64,000 nt of DNA, from the NCBI GenBank assembly GCA_029961685.1, contig JARWKL010000009.1, positions 10,614,758-10,678,757 of the forward strand, in the 5' to 3' direction. Position 1 is the stretch's first letter. Every line of letters starts with the position of its first letter. The notes beneath the pieces are model-generated. The model was not told the DNA's origin, made no database searches, and saw nothing but the letters and a program-made list of their open reading frames with translations. Below are positions 41,880 to 54,179 of the stretch, piece after piece. The DNA comes from Aristolochia californica. Taxonomy: Eukaryota; Streptophyta; Magnoliopsida; Piperales; Aristolochiaceae. The translations under genes were made by a program, and so were the position numbers.

Positions 41880-43000
41880 CTAAGAGGTTTAATTGTTTCA
41901 TCACTTCTTCCCCTCTTCTTGTGTTTTTCATGATCTGGCAACAAAACAGGTGATTAGTGGAGACCATGAACAAGGACGTCTCTACTTCTTAAATTTACCT
42001 CAAGTCACTATTGCTTCCATCTCCCAAATAGAGGCACAACAATTGCACAATAGATTAGGACATCCACCATTATCATTGCTAAAGCATTTGTTTCCTCCTT
42101 TACAGTCCCTTTCAAATTTGAATTGTGAAGTGTGTCAATTGATCAAACACCACAAAACCACTTACTCTCCTCAGCCAGAACCTATAGGCGTTGCTCCCTT
42201 TTCTTTAGTCCATTCTGATGTCTGGGGACCTTTAAATATTTCCAATGTTTCTCATGTTAAGTATTTTATTATATTTTTTGATGATTTCACTAGTTCGACA
42301 TGGTTATTTTTATTCAAAGATAGATATGAAGTTCTTTCCACTTTTAAATCATTTTATGCCATGGTCTCAAATCAATTCAGTCATAAACTACAATTACTTC
42401 GCTCAAATATGGCCAAAGAAAATATGTTAGGGGAGTTTCATTCCTTCCATAAGGATAATGGTATTATTCATCAAACCTTGTGTACTTACACCCCACAAAA
42501 AATGGTGTACCTGAATGAAAGAACAAACATCTTCTTGAGGTGGTTCATGCCCTACTTTTATTGGCCACATGCCATCATCACAACTTGCTTTCTCATTAAT
42601 AAGTTGACATCCTCAGTACTCGATCATAAATCTCCATATTCCTTATTATGCTCTGGTGAAGACTTGTTTCCACTTCCCTTGAAGGTCTTTCATTGTAACT
42701 ATTTTGTACATGCCACATCCCCCCGTAATACTTAGTTGGATCCATGGGCTATCAAATGTATTTTTTGGGCTATTCCCACACCCAAAAATGATATGTTTGT
42801 ATCCATGGATGTGACCTTTTTTGAAGCATAATCCTTTTACTCCTCCAAGGATGTTCCTTTGGGTCTTTCTTCTGTTACTGCGGCTCCTAAAACTATTGTG
42901 CCTAGGTGTGGATATCTCTCTATAGCCCTCGGAAGCATTGGTCCACCATGCTAGGCCTTCTACACTCATCCTATATCTAACTTTGTTTATCATCATCATT
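41880..43000 (+). pseudogene. Copia integrase (plus strand)
   Basis: A 280-codon open frame begins near MFHHFFPSSCVFHDLATKQ and includes the HHCC zinc finger (LHNRLGHPPLSLLKHLF ... CEVCQLIKHH) and core motifs VHSDVWGPLNIS and DDFTSSTWLFLF, with the second Asp region altered. It continues as a broken C-terminal segment (AIKCIFWAIPTPKNDMF, then FVSMDVTFFEA). It would integrate the cDNA; the Copia order places it before the RT. Confidence 0.85.
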
Positions 43001-43054
43001 TTTCTCCTTCTTGTTGTAATTTTCTTGCTTCTATCTCTTCAGTACTTATTCCTC

Positions 43055-44100
43055 AGTCATATTAGGAGGCCCTGAGACATCCAGGATGGAAAGTGGCAAT
43101 GGAAGAGGAAATGACCGTATTATATGAGAATCAGACTTTCACATTGGTTCCACTTCCTCTGAGTAAGAAACATGTGGGTTGAAAATCGGTCTTTGTTGTT
43201 AAACGTAATCTGGATGGTTTTACGGCTCACCTCTATTGGAAGATGGGCCCAAGCCCCACATGACCAAGGAAGGCCCACACGTCCAAGTGTGTTAGAAGAT
43301 GGGCTCAAGCCCACAAGACCAAGGAAGGCTCACACATTCAATAGAGGTGGCATCATGGTAAATAAGAAGACTTCTCATAAAGATGGTACAAGGATGTAAT
43401 TAGTCAAAGAGGAACATGCCTGCTTATGTCTTTTCTTATGTAAATCTTGTAACCCTAAGGGCATTTTGGACATTGTAACATCCTCTAAAAGACTATAAAT
43501 AGAGGCCCTTGGCTTGGGGTAGAGAAATTAAGCTCTCTCCCCTTCCCTTAATTCGTCCAAGCCCTCTCTTAGCCTAAAGGATCTCTCTCTCCGTTTCTCT
43601 CCTCTCTTCTTTTTTTATTTCTTCTCCTCTCCCCTATCTTACTTTGCTCGAGGTTCTAATCATGAAATCCTAAATTCAATAGGCTCAAAGCCCATCTGGT
43701 AGCGAAGGGGTATACTCAATGTTATGGTGTACACTATGAGGAAACATTCTCCCTTGTGACCAAGTTAAATTCGGTACGCATTCTGTTATCACTTGTTGCT
43801 AATTCTTCTTGGTCAGTCTATAAACTTGATGTAAAAAATGATTTCCTCAATGGGGATATTAAGGAAAAGATTTATATGCATCAACTACCTAGGTTTGTGT
43901 TTGAGGGGGAGTTGGTATGCAAATTACAAAAAATCTTTGTATGGCTTAAAAGAATCTCCTCTTGCTTGGTTTGACAAGTTTATCCAAGCGATGCTTCCAT
44001 TTGGGTTTAACCGATGTTTAGTAGATGATTTAGTATTTGTGAAGAAAACCACAAAAGGAATGGTCTTATTGGTAGTATATGTGGATGACTGGTAATGATA
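43055..44100 (+). pseudogene. Copia reverse transcriptase (plus strand), split
   Basis: Part 1 (43070-43229) reads RHPGWKVAMEEEMTVLYENQ, then TFTLVPLP and VFVVKRNLDG. After the solo LTR, part 2 (43682 onward) reads KAHLVAKGYTQ-like, VHYEETFSLVTKLNSVRILL, YKLDVKNDFLNGDIKEKIYM, YGLKESPLAWFDKF and the catalytic VVYVDDW. It ends in stops, with a shift near 43935. Confidence 0.85.
43230..43681 (+). repeat. Solo LTR inserted in the Copia reverse transcriptase
   Basis: Flanked by GGCTCA on both sides (43224-43229 and 43682-43687), which is also the continuing coding sequence. It contains GACTATAAATAGAGGCC (TATA) and segments shared with the LTR of the 27446-39385 element (CCCTAAGGGCATTTTGGACATT, CTAAATTCAATA). 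Two copies of a GACCAAGGAAGGC-type unit recall the minisatellite of the 28180-37614 LTR. Confidence 0.7.
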
Positions 44101-44449
44101 GAATGAATTCAAAATAAAAGATCTAGGACTTTTCAAATATTTCCTTGGTATTGAAGTATTCCAGTTCAAGCATGGTATTGTCCTGTTTTATAGGAAATAT
44201 GTGTTTGATCTACTTGAAGATACATGAAGTATTCCACTCCAAGCATGGTATTGTCCTATCTCAGAGGAAATATATGCTTGATCTACTTGAAGATACATGA
44301 ATGATGGGATATCAATCGGCCGATACTCTTATAGATTCAAATACAAAACAATGTTGAGGAACTAGAGAAGACATTGATGTGGGAAAATGTCAGAGACTAG
44401 ACCAAACATTTCATATGCAGTAAGTGTGGTTAGTCAATACATGCTTAAA

Positions 44450-44757
44450 CGACAACAACAAATTACTCACTAGCAAGCATTGGAGATAACTCTCATATAC
44501 TTTAAAAAAGCTCCAGGAAAGGGAGTCTTATATAAATGCCACATTCATTTTAACATTGAAGGCTTTGTGGATGCATATTGGGCTGGAGCACCTGATGATA
44601 GAAAATCCACCACTAATTTTTGCGCTTTAATTGGAGGCAATTTGGTCACATGGAAGAGTAAAAAATAAAATGTTATTGCAAGGTCTAGTGTCGAGGTAGA
44701 ATCTAGAGTTATGGCCCATGCAGTAAGTGAACTTCTATGGATCAAACTCTCCTGACA
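44450..44757 (+). pseudogene. Copia RNase H (plus strand)
   Basis: YFKKAPGKGVLYKCHIHFNI, then EGFVDAYWAGAPDDRKSTTN, FCALIGGNLVTWKSKK-stop and HAVSELLWIK: the RNase H blocks of plant Copia elements. The DADWAG motif is DAYWAG here, so one catalytic Asp is lost. Confidence 0.87.
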
Positions 44758-44789
44758 TAATTGGGGTTCAACACAAAAGCACCTATGGC

Positions 44790-45345
44790 ACTGTTAAGTT
44801 ATGGAGCCTAATTAACACCTTACGTTAAGTCATGGATTGACCTTCGTGGTAAGTCACCGTGGGAGTTGGAAAGGGGGCCGGGGGAGCCCCCTTCCTGGGG
44901 GTTCGGTATTGGAGTCCTCGAACCGTCCACGATATATTGACTGCTGTGTCATTAAGGGTAGTGTGGGGATTTCACACTTGTAATCCTGTTACCCTAATTT
45001 TCTCTTTATATATGGGGGCACCATTGTTAGGGTTTTATCACCTTGATGAGTATGATCATCCCGAGGAGCATCTGGAGTTGCAGCCCAAGAGGTTAGAGAA
45101 AAACACTTGTAAGTGTGTGCGATTTCTCTTATAAACTATTGCATCTTTATAGTGGATTACTACAAACTGCAATGGCGGAAGACAAGACGAAGTCTCACCT
45201 TGAGGTGAACCTGTATTAATCTTGTTTGTTCTTGTGCTTGCTTTTCCTTTCTTCGGTGATTATTATTATTGCTCTCATTAGTTTGGAATTAGGGAATCTA
45301 ATCTCTAACATCTTTAACAACTAGTTTTTAGACCATCTGATCATG
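44790..45345 (+). repeat. Probable LTR-derived sequence downstream of the Copia relic
   Basis: Starts near TGTTAAGTTATGGAGCC and contains TCTCTTTATATATGGGG (TATA-like) and TGCATCTTTATAGTGGATTA with a following TCTTGTTTGTTCTTGTG, phrases common in Copia R/U5 regions. No partner LTR is in the window. Confidence 0.5.
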
Positions 45346-47179
45346 TCTATTTAAATGATTTGGCATCCTACATTGTTCACCAAGCTTGCTAAAGTGAAAA
45401 ATGAAGGTCTCCCTAAATCTCATTGTTTTTTTATTTTCAAATCATTTCAGAAGTACCAAAATGTTGTTTTCAGGACTCCATCATATCTAAACCTTAAGGC
45501 AACGAGTGATGAAGGAGAAAAGAAAGGAGGAGAGAAGAAAGAGGAAGAAGAAGAGGAGGTGAGAAAAAGGAAGAAGAAAGTTGATGGCTATAGGAGATGG
45601 AGCAAGAGCACCTAGAGGAGAAGAGGGAGTGATTAGGGTTGGGTTGTAATAACTAATCCTTCCTCTTAAGCTTTATTTATAGTTTTCAAGAATACATCAA
45701 TTACAAGTATACCCGTCACCCTAATAGGTTTTAATAAGACATAAAAATAAAAAGGTTATTACATTAATGCTATTGAAGCTTAACCATTCTTCCAACACAA
45801 AACAAGGAAATATTTGGAAATAGCTAAGTACTTGAGCTTGTGATTTAAATTCAGAGTACATTTGGTATTTTACGTGCTAAACTTGATTGAGGTTTATTTC
45901 GAAATCAATTTATTTGATTTTAACATCATTTTTATTTTGAGTCTATCATATTAGACTTTACTTTTGGGCCATGCCTCAACTGTTCAAACTTTGGATATTA
46001 AAATTTGCCAATTTAATTGAGCATATACTTTGAAGTTATTCATTTGAAAATAATTTGAGCTACTAATTGTTGTGGTATAATTACCAAATATTAGGTGTAC
46101 TTTTTGTGTTTTATTAATATAATATATGCCTGATTAAAGAGGCTTTGAGCTTAATTAAAATAAGTAATCGTTACCATGTTGTAAACTAATTAAGACTTAA
46201 ATAAACTTATTGGTGGTTATTACTGAAAATCCATTGGTGGCTCTAGGTATATGTATCTAGATGTTGCTGACTATATGTTGAATATTGCGCAAGTGTTATA
46301 ATTTGAACTTTTTAGGTTTGAAGCTAAGAGGCCTTCATGTTGCTAAATAATGGATTCACCTCTAAGGTACAAATAACTTGGGAATGGACATTGCAACCTG
46401 ATTTTTTGGGTATCGAACCATTATAAATCTAATATATATGCCTTGGTAGTCTATCTTTTGCATGATTTTATCGTTTTAATAAACTTAGAGTTTGAAAGTA
46501 GCCATAAAAAATTGGTAAACCTCTTCAAACTCCTATTCTTCTAAGTTTATCCTTGTAGGGCCTAACATAGGCACACAAAAATCAACTTATTCAAGGGAAT
46601 TATGTCAATTGGGTTTGTAGTTGACCCACAAAGTTAACTAGTGTCTATACATTTATTTATCAAGGGTTACATAATTTATAGGTTTTGGGGACTACAGTTG
46701 CGACTTGCGAGGGCCATGCATTACTAGTCCACTGTAGACTTGAGCTTGATGAGTAGGAGAGATCTGTAAGTCTTTAGGCTGAATAACCAAGTGTTTTGAC
46801 ATCCACGACTCTCCAATGGATTTATAAGACATTATCTAAGATACCTTATGATCTGGGTTAAAGAGTTCGGAAACGTCAGATAAGGTGTGGGTCACACGGA
46901 ATCGGCTTGGTCCGTGAGTGGCCAAGTGCCAGCTTGTTGAAACCAGGAACCTAGGTGCACCAAAAAGCCACACATATCAGACACATTAGAGGAAAGTTGG
47001 AGATAAACAAAGAGGATGACCGAGAAGCAACATGTGAGGTGTGAAAGTGAGAAAATAGAAAAAAAACAGAGTGAGGTGAGAAATTAGAGAAGCAAAGAAA
47101 GATGCATGCGTACGTCATGCGGGGATTTCAGAAATTTAAAGGAATGGGAACTGAAGGGAGATGATTCATCTGATATTAA
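45346..47179. other. No supported gene; AT-rich spacer
   Basis: A Lys/Glu-rich frame at 45355-45615 is low-complexity. Nothing else is recognised. It ends at the TAA next to the Harbinger copy 3 terminus. Confidence 0.5.
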
Positions 47180-48029
47180 GGGGGGGTTAGTCAACTTGAA
47201 GCCGAAGATGAAGATCAACCGCATTATGTCGTTCATCAATTTAAGTCGTTAGTGGAGCGCCAGACTTCATGTCATCTGGATATTGAGGATGAAGCGGAAC
47301 ATCATCTCCACATTATAAAAAATGAAAACTGGTTTCCAACCCTTTTTGCCAATCATCCGGATGAAGCAAAGGTGGGGGTTCGAATCCTCGACGTTTAATT
47401 TTTTTTCCCTCTCTCGCTCTCTTCTCATTTTCGTTTTTTTATCCCTCTCTCCCGTACCCCCTCTTGTCTCCCTGCGCCCCCGATGTCTCTGCTCCCTCTC
47501 TTCTCTTAGACTCTCCTATTCGGCCTCCGTCTCTGCTCCCTCTCTTCTCCGGCCTCCGTCTTTCGGTCTTCTCTCGGACTCGCCCTCTCTCCCGCACCCC
47601 TTCACTCGTCTCCATGCCTCCCTCTCTTCTCTTGGACTCGCTCTCTGTTTTTCTCTCTTGCTTCTCCCTCTCTCTTATCCCTCTCGGCCTCCCTTTCTTC
47701 TCTCTCTTCTCCCTCTCTTCTCCCTTTCAGCCTCCCACTCCCTTCTCTCTCTTGCTATTCTCTTTTCCCCCAAAATACCTTCCGATTTCGTTCGATTTCC
47801 CCATTTCGATTTCGATTTTCTTCGATTTTGACATTTGGGCATCGATTGCTTAATTTCTACTTCGATTAGGCATCGATTTCCCCATTCGGTTTCGAATTCA
47901 CCCTTTGGCTTCAGTTTTCCCCAAATTTCAGAAGGTATGACTAAACCCTAATTTTTTTCATTAAATTAGTGTTTTATTTGATTTAATTTTAGTTTCAGTG
48001 CCTAATTGGGGGTTATTTGTGCATAATTG

Positions 48030-48420
48030 TGGGATTTAGGGTTACGGTTTAGGGTCTAAATTCTTGATTCGGGTTAGGGTTTATTTTTAGGGTTTGGTGC
48101 TCGGTATTTAAGGGACCAGGAATTAGGGTTTAGGGTTTATGGTTAAGGATTTATGGAATTTTTAGGGATTAGTTTTTAAGGTTTAGGGGGTTTAGGGTTT
48201 TTAGGGTTTTTTTTTTTAAGCTCTAGGGTTTTTTGGGTTTAGGGTCTAGAATTAGGGTGTAGGGTTTAGGGTTTAAGGCTTTTAAGGCTTACGGGTCTAG
48301 GGTTTAGGGTATTAAGTTCTGGAATTAGTGTTTAGGGTTTAGAGTTTAGTAAGTGATAGGGTTTAGGGTTTAGACACTTTAGGGTTTGATGGTTTAGGGT
48401 TTAGGATTTATTAGGGGTTT
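48030..48420 (+). repeat. Degenerate telomere-like TTTAGGG tract in copy 3
   Basis: GGGTTTAGGGTTTA-type units in one orientation with interruptions, placed between leader and conserved exon. Confidence 0.85.
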
Positions 48421-48818
48421 TTTAGTCCAATTCAAACATGGCTGAGTCGCCTACATGGGCATCCATTAGCCAATGAAACCCGACCCCCATCACTGAGGAG
48501 GTACAGTTCGTAGTGACTGCGAAGTTATATGGGGCTCTTCCAGGGGTGTTCGGTGAATTTGGACTTGATGTGTGTGTTTTTTCATTGTTTAGTGCATATG
48601 CAGTAGTGAAAATAGTTTGATTAATTTTGAAATGTTTTAGAATGTTGTTGAGAATTTTTTAAGTGCTATGGAATGTTTTTGCCATGTGGTGAGGAGATTC
48701 GGGTTTTATACATATCCACCACATGGTATTCTATTTTTTATGGTTTTTGTTTTCGTGACGGGTAAAGGTTGTTTGATAAAGTTTTTTCCATGAGGACCAT
48801 CTCGGATTTAGATTATAC

Positions 48819-49770
48819 ATGGTTGTAAGAAGACAACCAACTGCTCAACCATATGACATTTGGACCTTCGAAGATGACAGCAAAATGTTCGATCTCTTGG
48901 TCGAGCAGGTCAATCTAGGGAACAAGTTGCCTAACGGAATTTGGAAGCATGAGGTATATATGGACTGTGTTAATAAGTTCAATGAAAACGCAGTCAATAA
49001 AATAATTGTTGAGCATGTGAAGAATCGAACAAGATCATTGAAGAAAACATACCAAACGGTAACGAGCTGTATCAACCCTAGTGGATTCGGTTGGGATGCA
49101 ACCACACAACGAGTTATTAACACAGTCCATAAAATAATTGTTGAGCATGTGAAGAATCGAACAAGATCATTGAAGAAAACATACCAAACGGTAACGAGCT
49201 GTATCAACACTAGTGGATTCGGTTGGGATGCAACCACACAACGAATTATTGCATGTAATTCTATATGGCTTGACTACATAAAGGTCAATAAATCATGGTG
49301 TACTATTAAATATTTTTTATGTTTTCCGGGTTAGTATAACTCTATTCCAAGATGTCTAAAGGATGTTTTATTCTTGTAGGAGCTTAAAGATGCTGAGAAG
49401 TATAGACGTGAAGGTTGCCGCCTATACGATAAATTAGCTGTGGTGGTGGGAAACACAATAGCCATGGGGTCAGGAGGTGTAACCTTTGTAGAGCAGGGCG
49501 ATGAACTCACCCGAGGATGTTGATATAGTTAGGGATACTCTGTCACCATTATTAAGGGTGAATGAGTCGACAGGTAATCAATCTGAAAGAAGTAAGGGGT
49601 CATCTTCAAGGCGTTGTAGAAACAGAACCGAAATGTCCGGTGATGATACTAGTAGATTCATTAATGCTATGGATCGAATAGCTCAGACATTTGAGAATTT
49701 CATGAAGACTAAAGAGGCAGATTGGGTCAAAGTCCTCAGGGAAATCCCGGACCTATCTGCAGACTTGTAG
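48819..49770 (+). pseudogene. Harbinger ORF1 (SANT/Myb-like DNA-binding partner), copy 3
   Basis: Exon 1 reads YDIWTFEDDSKMFDLLVEQV, WKHEVYMDCVNKFNENAV and KNRTRSLKKTYQTVTSCINP. The block VNKIIVEHVKNRTRSLKKTY to GWDATTQR is duplicated in frame (48991-49122 and 49123-49254, 132 bp period). A further exon from 49381 begins ELKDAEKYRREGCRLYDKLA and, after a change of frame, ends FMKTKEADWVKVLREIP and a TAG at 49768. In this superfamily ORF1 protein acts in the nucleus with the transposase. Shifts and stops make this copy probably dead. Confidence 0.75.
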
Positions 49771-50394
49771 TTTCGTGCTCCTTTATGGTTGGATACGCCA
49801 AGTAAGGAGTATTTTACGGAGATGACAGTGGAAGAGCAGGTCGAGTAGCGTAAATATTGTGCAACAAACTAATTGTAATGCGTTTTAAATACACTATCTT
49901 CTTTTGGAAAATTGTTATGTATTAGGTATGATGTTTGAATTATGACGTTACAAGACTTATTAGTATGGTTAGTATTTAAATTTGATATGTTGTTGTGTTA
50001 ATATATTGCATGGATGAATATGGTAGATGAGTATGGATGTGGACAATTAAATGGATATGGTTGCGTAGGGATGTGATTGAATGTAGGATGTGGGAATGTG
50101 GATGAATATGGTTGTATATAGGTGTGATTGCAAATAGGTTATGATTGACGATTGATGTTTACTTGTGTTTATGACTTTTAGGCAATTGAATTTGTAGATT
50201 TCTATGGACATTATCACAGACGAAGAAAAGATTGCAACTATGGTTGCATTCACAACTTTGTTTATCGCCATGGGAGATACTATCTCTACCATTGCAACAG
50301 ACGTGTACCACATTCTTGTGGGATGAATGGTCCATTGTATTTGCAAAATGCACTAGACAAATCACCAGTTAAATTTCGGAAAGTTTACAGGATG

Positions 50395-51588
50395 AATCAA
50401 TTGGTATTTCACAAATTGGCAGAGATACTACTAGTAGAGGGTTTTTATCAGCCACAAAAACCATATCAATTGAAGAACAACTTGCATATTTCCTCCTAAC
50501 TGTTGGTCAACAACAATCTTATAGTGTCACAGCAGAGATGTTTGATAGATCAAACTGGACCATAAGTAGGTATTTCAACAAGGTGTTAGATGCAATCCTC
50601 AAACTTCACTCTGATTACGTCAAACGGCCTTCAAAACACACACATTCGAAGATTTTAACCAGTTCAATGTTTTATCCGTACTTCAAGGTAACATCACTTC
50701 TTCTAACTAAACAATTTCAGATTAATATACAAAGTTAGTCAATATTAATTGAAAACGTATAATTAGGATTGTATTGGAGCTATTAATGGAACTCATATCA
50801 AAGCGAACATTCCACTTGAAGATAAACGAAGGTTCTGGAATAGAAAAGGCTATCTCTCACAAAATGTGATGGCAGCATGTTCATTTGACATACAATTCAC
50901 TTATGTACTTGCTGGATGGGAGGGATCAGCAGCTGATTCCCGTGTACTGAAGGACGCATTGACTTGCCGAGATAAAATCTTTGTACCTGAAGGTAAGTAA
51001 TATATTTTTATGCAGTAATTTTTTATCTATTTTATCTTCAATTATTTTATGTGGAATATAATTTCTATTATAGGAAAATATTATCTAGTTGATGCTGGTT
51101 ATGCAAATCTTCTGAGATGTTTGGCTCCATATCGAGGAATCCGGTATCATCTGCAAGAATTTGGAGATAATATTCCTAGAAATGAAAAAGAATTATTCAA
51201 CCGAAGAGACTCATCTTTGCAGAATATTATTGAGCGAACTTTTTGTGCTTTAAAAGCTCGATTTCAAATGTTGAAAGGCGCTCCTCCATTTTATTTTAAG
51301 ATCCAAACAAAAATTGTACTTGCTTGTTGCATATTGCCCAATTATATACGTAGAGAGGATTATGATGATATATTTGAAGATGAAGATGATGATTTGGGTG
51401 GCGAGCTCGGTGGAGGAGGTGATGCGGTCGAATTAGGTGCAATGGATGATACAGACAGCGACGATTGCGATGGTCTTGAGGATGAGGGTAGCCAAGTAAC
51501 AAGCTTTCGGAGGCAGCGTGCATTAGTATCCACAAGAGCTGCACAATTTCGAGATGTCATATCGACTTCCATGTGGAACGATAAATGA
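50395..51588 (+). pseudogene. Harbinger transposase (DDE_Tnp_4), copy 3, catalytic Asp lost
   Basis: Starts MNQLVFHKLAEILLVEG, has a frame change near 50490, then QQSYSVTAEMFDRSNWTISR and LDAILKLHSDY. Intron 1 is about 50688-50766 and exon 2 reads CIGAINGTHIKANIPLEDKR to DSRVLKDALTC. Intron 2 is about 50996-51073 (GTAAGTAA...TTATAG). Exon 3 reads KYYLVDAGYANLLRCLAPYR, NEKELFNRRDSSLQNIIERT and LKARFQMLKGAPPFYFKIQT, then an acidic tail ending STSMWNDK. The first triad residue in the GAIDGTHI motif is Asn (AAT, 50785-50787); the second Asp (VDAGY) and the Glu (IERT) are intact. The enzyme would cut and paste the element; this copy cannot. Confidence 0.87.
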
Positions 51589-52557
51589 TTGTTGTATCTT
51601 ATTACTTTTGAACATGTGTCGTTCATATGTATTAAATTTGTAACTTGATGATTTTAACATTAAAGGCATGAACTCGTTATTTGAATAATCTTTCTTTTAG
51701 GTTATTAATAAAGTTGTATATGTATTTATTTAATATTTTTGTTCAATTTTATTACTATATTAAATTTCATATTTAAGTCTCAGGTAAATAAAATATAATT
51801 AAAGTATGCATTTGATTAATTAATTATTTTTAATTTTGTCAAAATATATTATTAATTAATACCATGTAAAAAATCTATCTTATGTTATTAATATAATAAT
51901 TTTATTTATTAATCATATTTATTTTTTATTTACTCTATTGTATTAGTGATTTAATAGTGGTAATTAAAATATTGTTAACTCAAGCACTTGGTTTAATTAA
52001 CTCATTTTTATAGTTAATAAAATCAATGGTTTTAAATTTAATGGAAAAATATTTTTAATTAATAATATGTAAAAATATATAGTGTGTTAAAGTTAGTATT
52101 TGATAGATTTTTCCTATTTAATCATGACTTTTTTATGTTAAAGAACACCATATATTATCAATAAATTAATAACTTAAATGTATTATATTTGTTTATGTTA
52201 TTTTTAATGTTATTTATTTATTTTTATGATTAATCATGTGCACAATTAATTGGCTCACGTAATTACTGTATTAATGTACAATAAACAGTAATCTTTAACT
52301 AATATAATATATAATTAAATTAATTAGTACATTAATATATTTTAGTTATACATTAAATTAGTTATTGGTGTAGTAATAATATTTATTTTACCTAATTTAA
52401 TATTTAAGTATTATATTTTAATTAAGTATACTTTACAAGTTACTACTTCTCTTATTTTCTGCGTTTTCCTCATTTGGGGGTACTAACATTGGAAATTGTT
52501 TTCCAATGGACATGAACTTGTGCACACTAACACCCTTGAAGATGAACTTTAAATTTT
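51589..52557 (+). repeat. AT-rich 3' tail of Harbinger copy 3
   Basis: Non-coding; closely similar to 10113-10900 and 55447-55890 and to the inverse of 10985-11640 and 29960-30720. Ends in the CACACTAACACCC and AACTTTAAATTTT sub-terminal motifs next to copy 4. Confidence 0.8.
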
Positions 52558-53339
52558 GGGGGGGTTAGTCAACTTGAAGGACAAGATGATCTTCAACCAC
52601 ATAACGCCCTTCAACACTTGAAGTCGTTAGTGGAGCGCAGATGAAGCTTCATCTCGATGCAGGGGATGAAGGGGCCCTTCATCTCCACGGTTTAATTTCA
52701 ATCATGTGGAAGAAGGCCCTTTTTGATCTTCTTCGAATTGAAGGATGGGCGACGCTCGTATTTTTTCCTCTCTCTCCTCGCACCCCCCCATCGTGCGTCG
52801 TCATTTTTCTTTTTTCTTCCTCTCTCCCGCACTCCCTTCCCTCTCTCGTCTCCCTGCGCCCCCGACGTTAATCTCGTCCTTCGTCTCCCTGCGCCCCCAA
52901 CGTTGATCTCGGCCACCATCTCAGTTCCCTCTCGTCTCCGGCCTCAACTCTCGGTCTTCTCTAGGCCTCGCCCTCTCTCTCGCACCCCCTCTCTCGTCTC
53001 CGTGACTCCCTCTCTTCTCTCAGACAAGCTCTCTCTCGCTTCTCTCTCTCTATTCCCTCCCGACCTCCCTTTCTTCTCTGTCTTCTCCCTCTCTTCTCCC
53101 TTTCGGCCTCCCACTCCCTTCTCTCTCTGGCTAGTCTCGATTAAGCATCGATTTCACCCTCCGGCTTCACCCTTCAACTTCACCCTTCGGCTTCGGATTT
53201 CCCCCTTCGATTTCACCCTTCGGCTTCACCCTTCGGCTTCGGATTTCCCCAAATTTCAGAAGGTATGCCTAAAGCCTAATTTTTTTCATTAAATTAGTGT
53301 TTTATTTGATTTAAATTTATTTTCAGTGCATAATTGGGG

Positions 53340-54165
53340 GTTATTTGTGCATTATTTTGGGATTTAGGGTTACGGTTTATAGTCTAAATTCTTGATTTGT
53401 GTATGGATTATTTTTAGGGTTTGCCGATCGGTATTTAAGGGTCCAGTAATTAGGGTTTAGGGTTTATGGTTAAGGATTTAGGGTATTTTAGGGATTAGGG
53501 CTTTTAAGGTTTAGGGGGTTTAGGGGTTTTAAGGTTTTGGGAGTTTTGTGTTTTTAAGCTATAAGGTTTTTTGGGTTCAGGGTTTGGAATTAGGGTGTAG
53601 GGTTTAGGGCTTTTAATGTATTAAGTTCTGGAATTAGTGTTTAGGGTTTAGAGTTTAGTAGGTGATAGGGTTTAGGGTTTAGAGTTTAGTAGGTGATAGG
53701 GTTTAGGGTTTAGGTTTTAGAGTTTAGTAGGTGATAGGGTTTAGGGTTTGATGGTTTAGGTTTTTTTTTATGGTTTGTGTTTCGGGTTTAGGGTTTAGGG
53801 TTTAGGGTTTAGGTTAAGGATTTAGGGTATTTTAGGGATTAGGGTTTTTAAGGTTTAGGGGGTTTATGGTTTTAGGGTTTAGGGTTTAGGGTTTAGGTTA
53901 AGGGTTTAGGTTAAGGATTTAGGGTATTTTAGGGTTAGGGTTTTTATGGTTTAGGGGGTTTATGGTTTTTAGGGTTTAGGGTTTAGGTTAAGGATTTAGG
54001 GTATTTTAGGGATTAGAGTTTTTAAGGTTTAGGGGGTTTATGGTTTTTTAGGTTTTGGGGGTTTTGTATTTTTAAGCTCTAGGGTTTTTTAGGTTTAGGG
54101 TTTGGAATTAGGGTTTAGGGTTTGGAATTTTATGGTATTAAGTTCTGGAATTAGTGTTTAGGGGT
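53340..54165 (+). repeat. Longest telomere-like tract (Harbinger copy 4)
   Basis: About 0.8 kb dominated by TTTAGGG-like units, with runs such as GGTTTAGGGTTTAGGGTTTAGG near 53790. It includes several ~30-bp higher-order repeats (AGAGTTTAGTAGGTGATAGGG three times; TTAAGGATTTAGGGTATTTTAG four times). Confidence 0.88.
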
Positions 54166-54179
54166 TTTTAGTCCAAATC

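Larger units (their letters stand above)
41088..44757 (+). mobile_element. Copia relic (plus strand), interrupted by a solo LTR
   Basis: gag zinc knuckle, protease, integrase, reverse transcriptase and RNase H follow in Copia order (integrase before RT). No flanking LTR pair is found. The RT region is split at 43230-43681. Confidence 0.85.

Noticed and set aside
53340..54165. Possible true telomere or chromosome-end remnant
   Set aside because: Units are degenerate, tracts occur in four dispersed transposon copies at the same internal position and in both orientations, and are flanked by element sequence.
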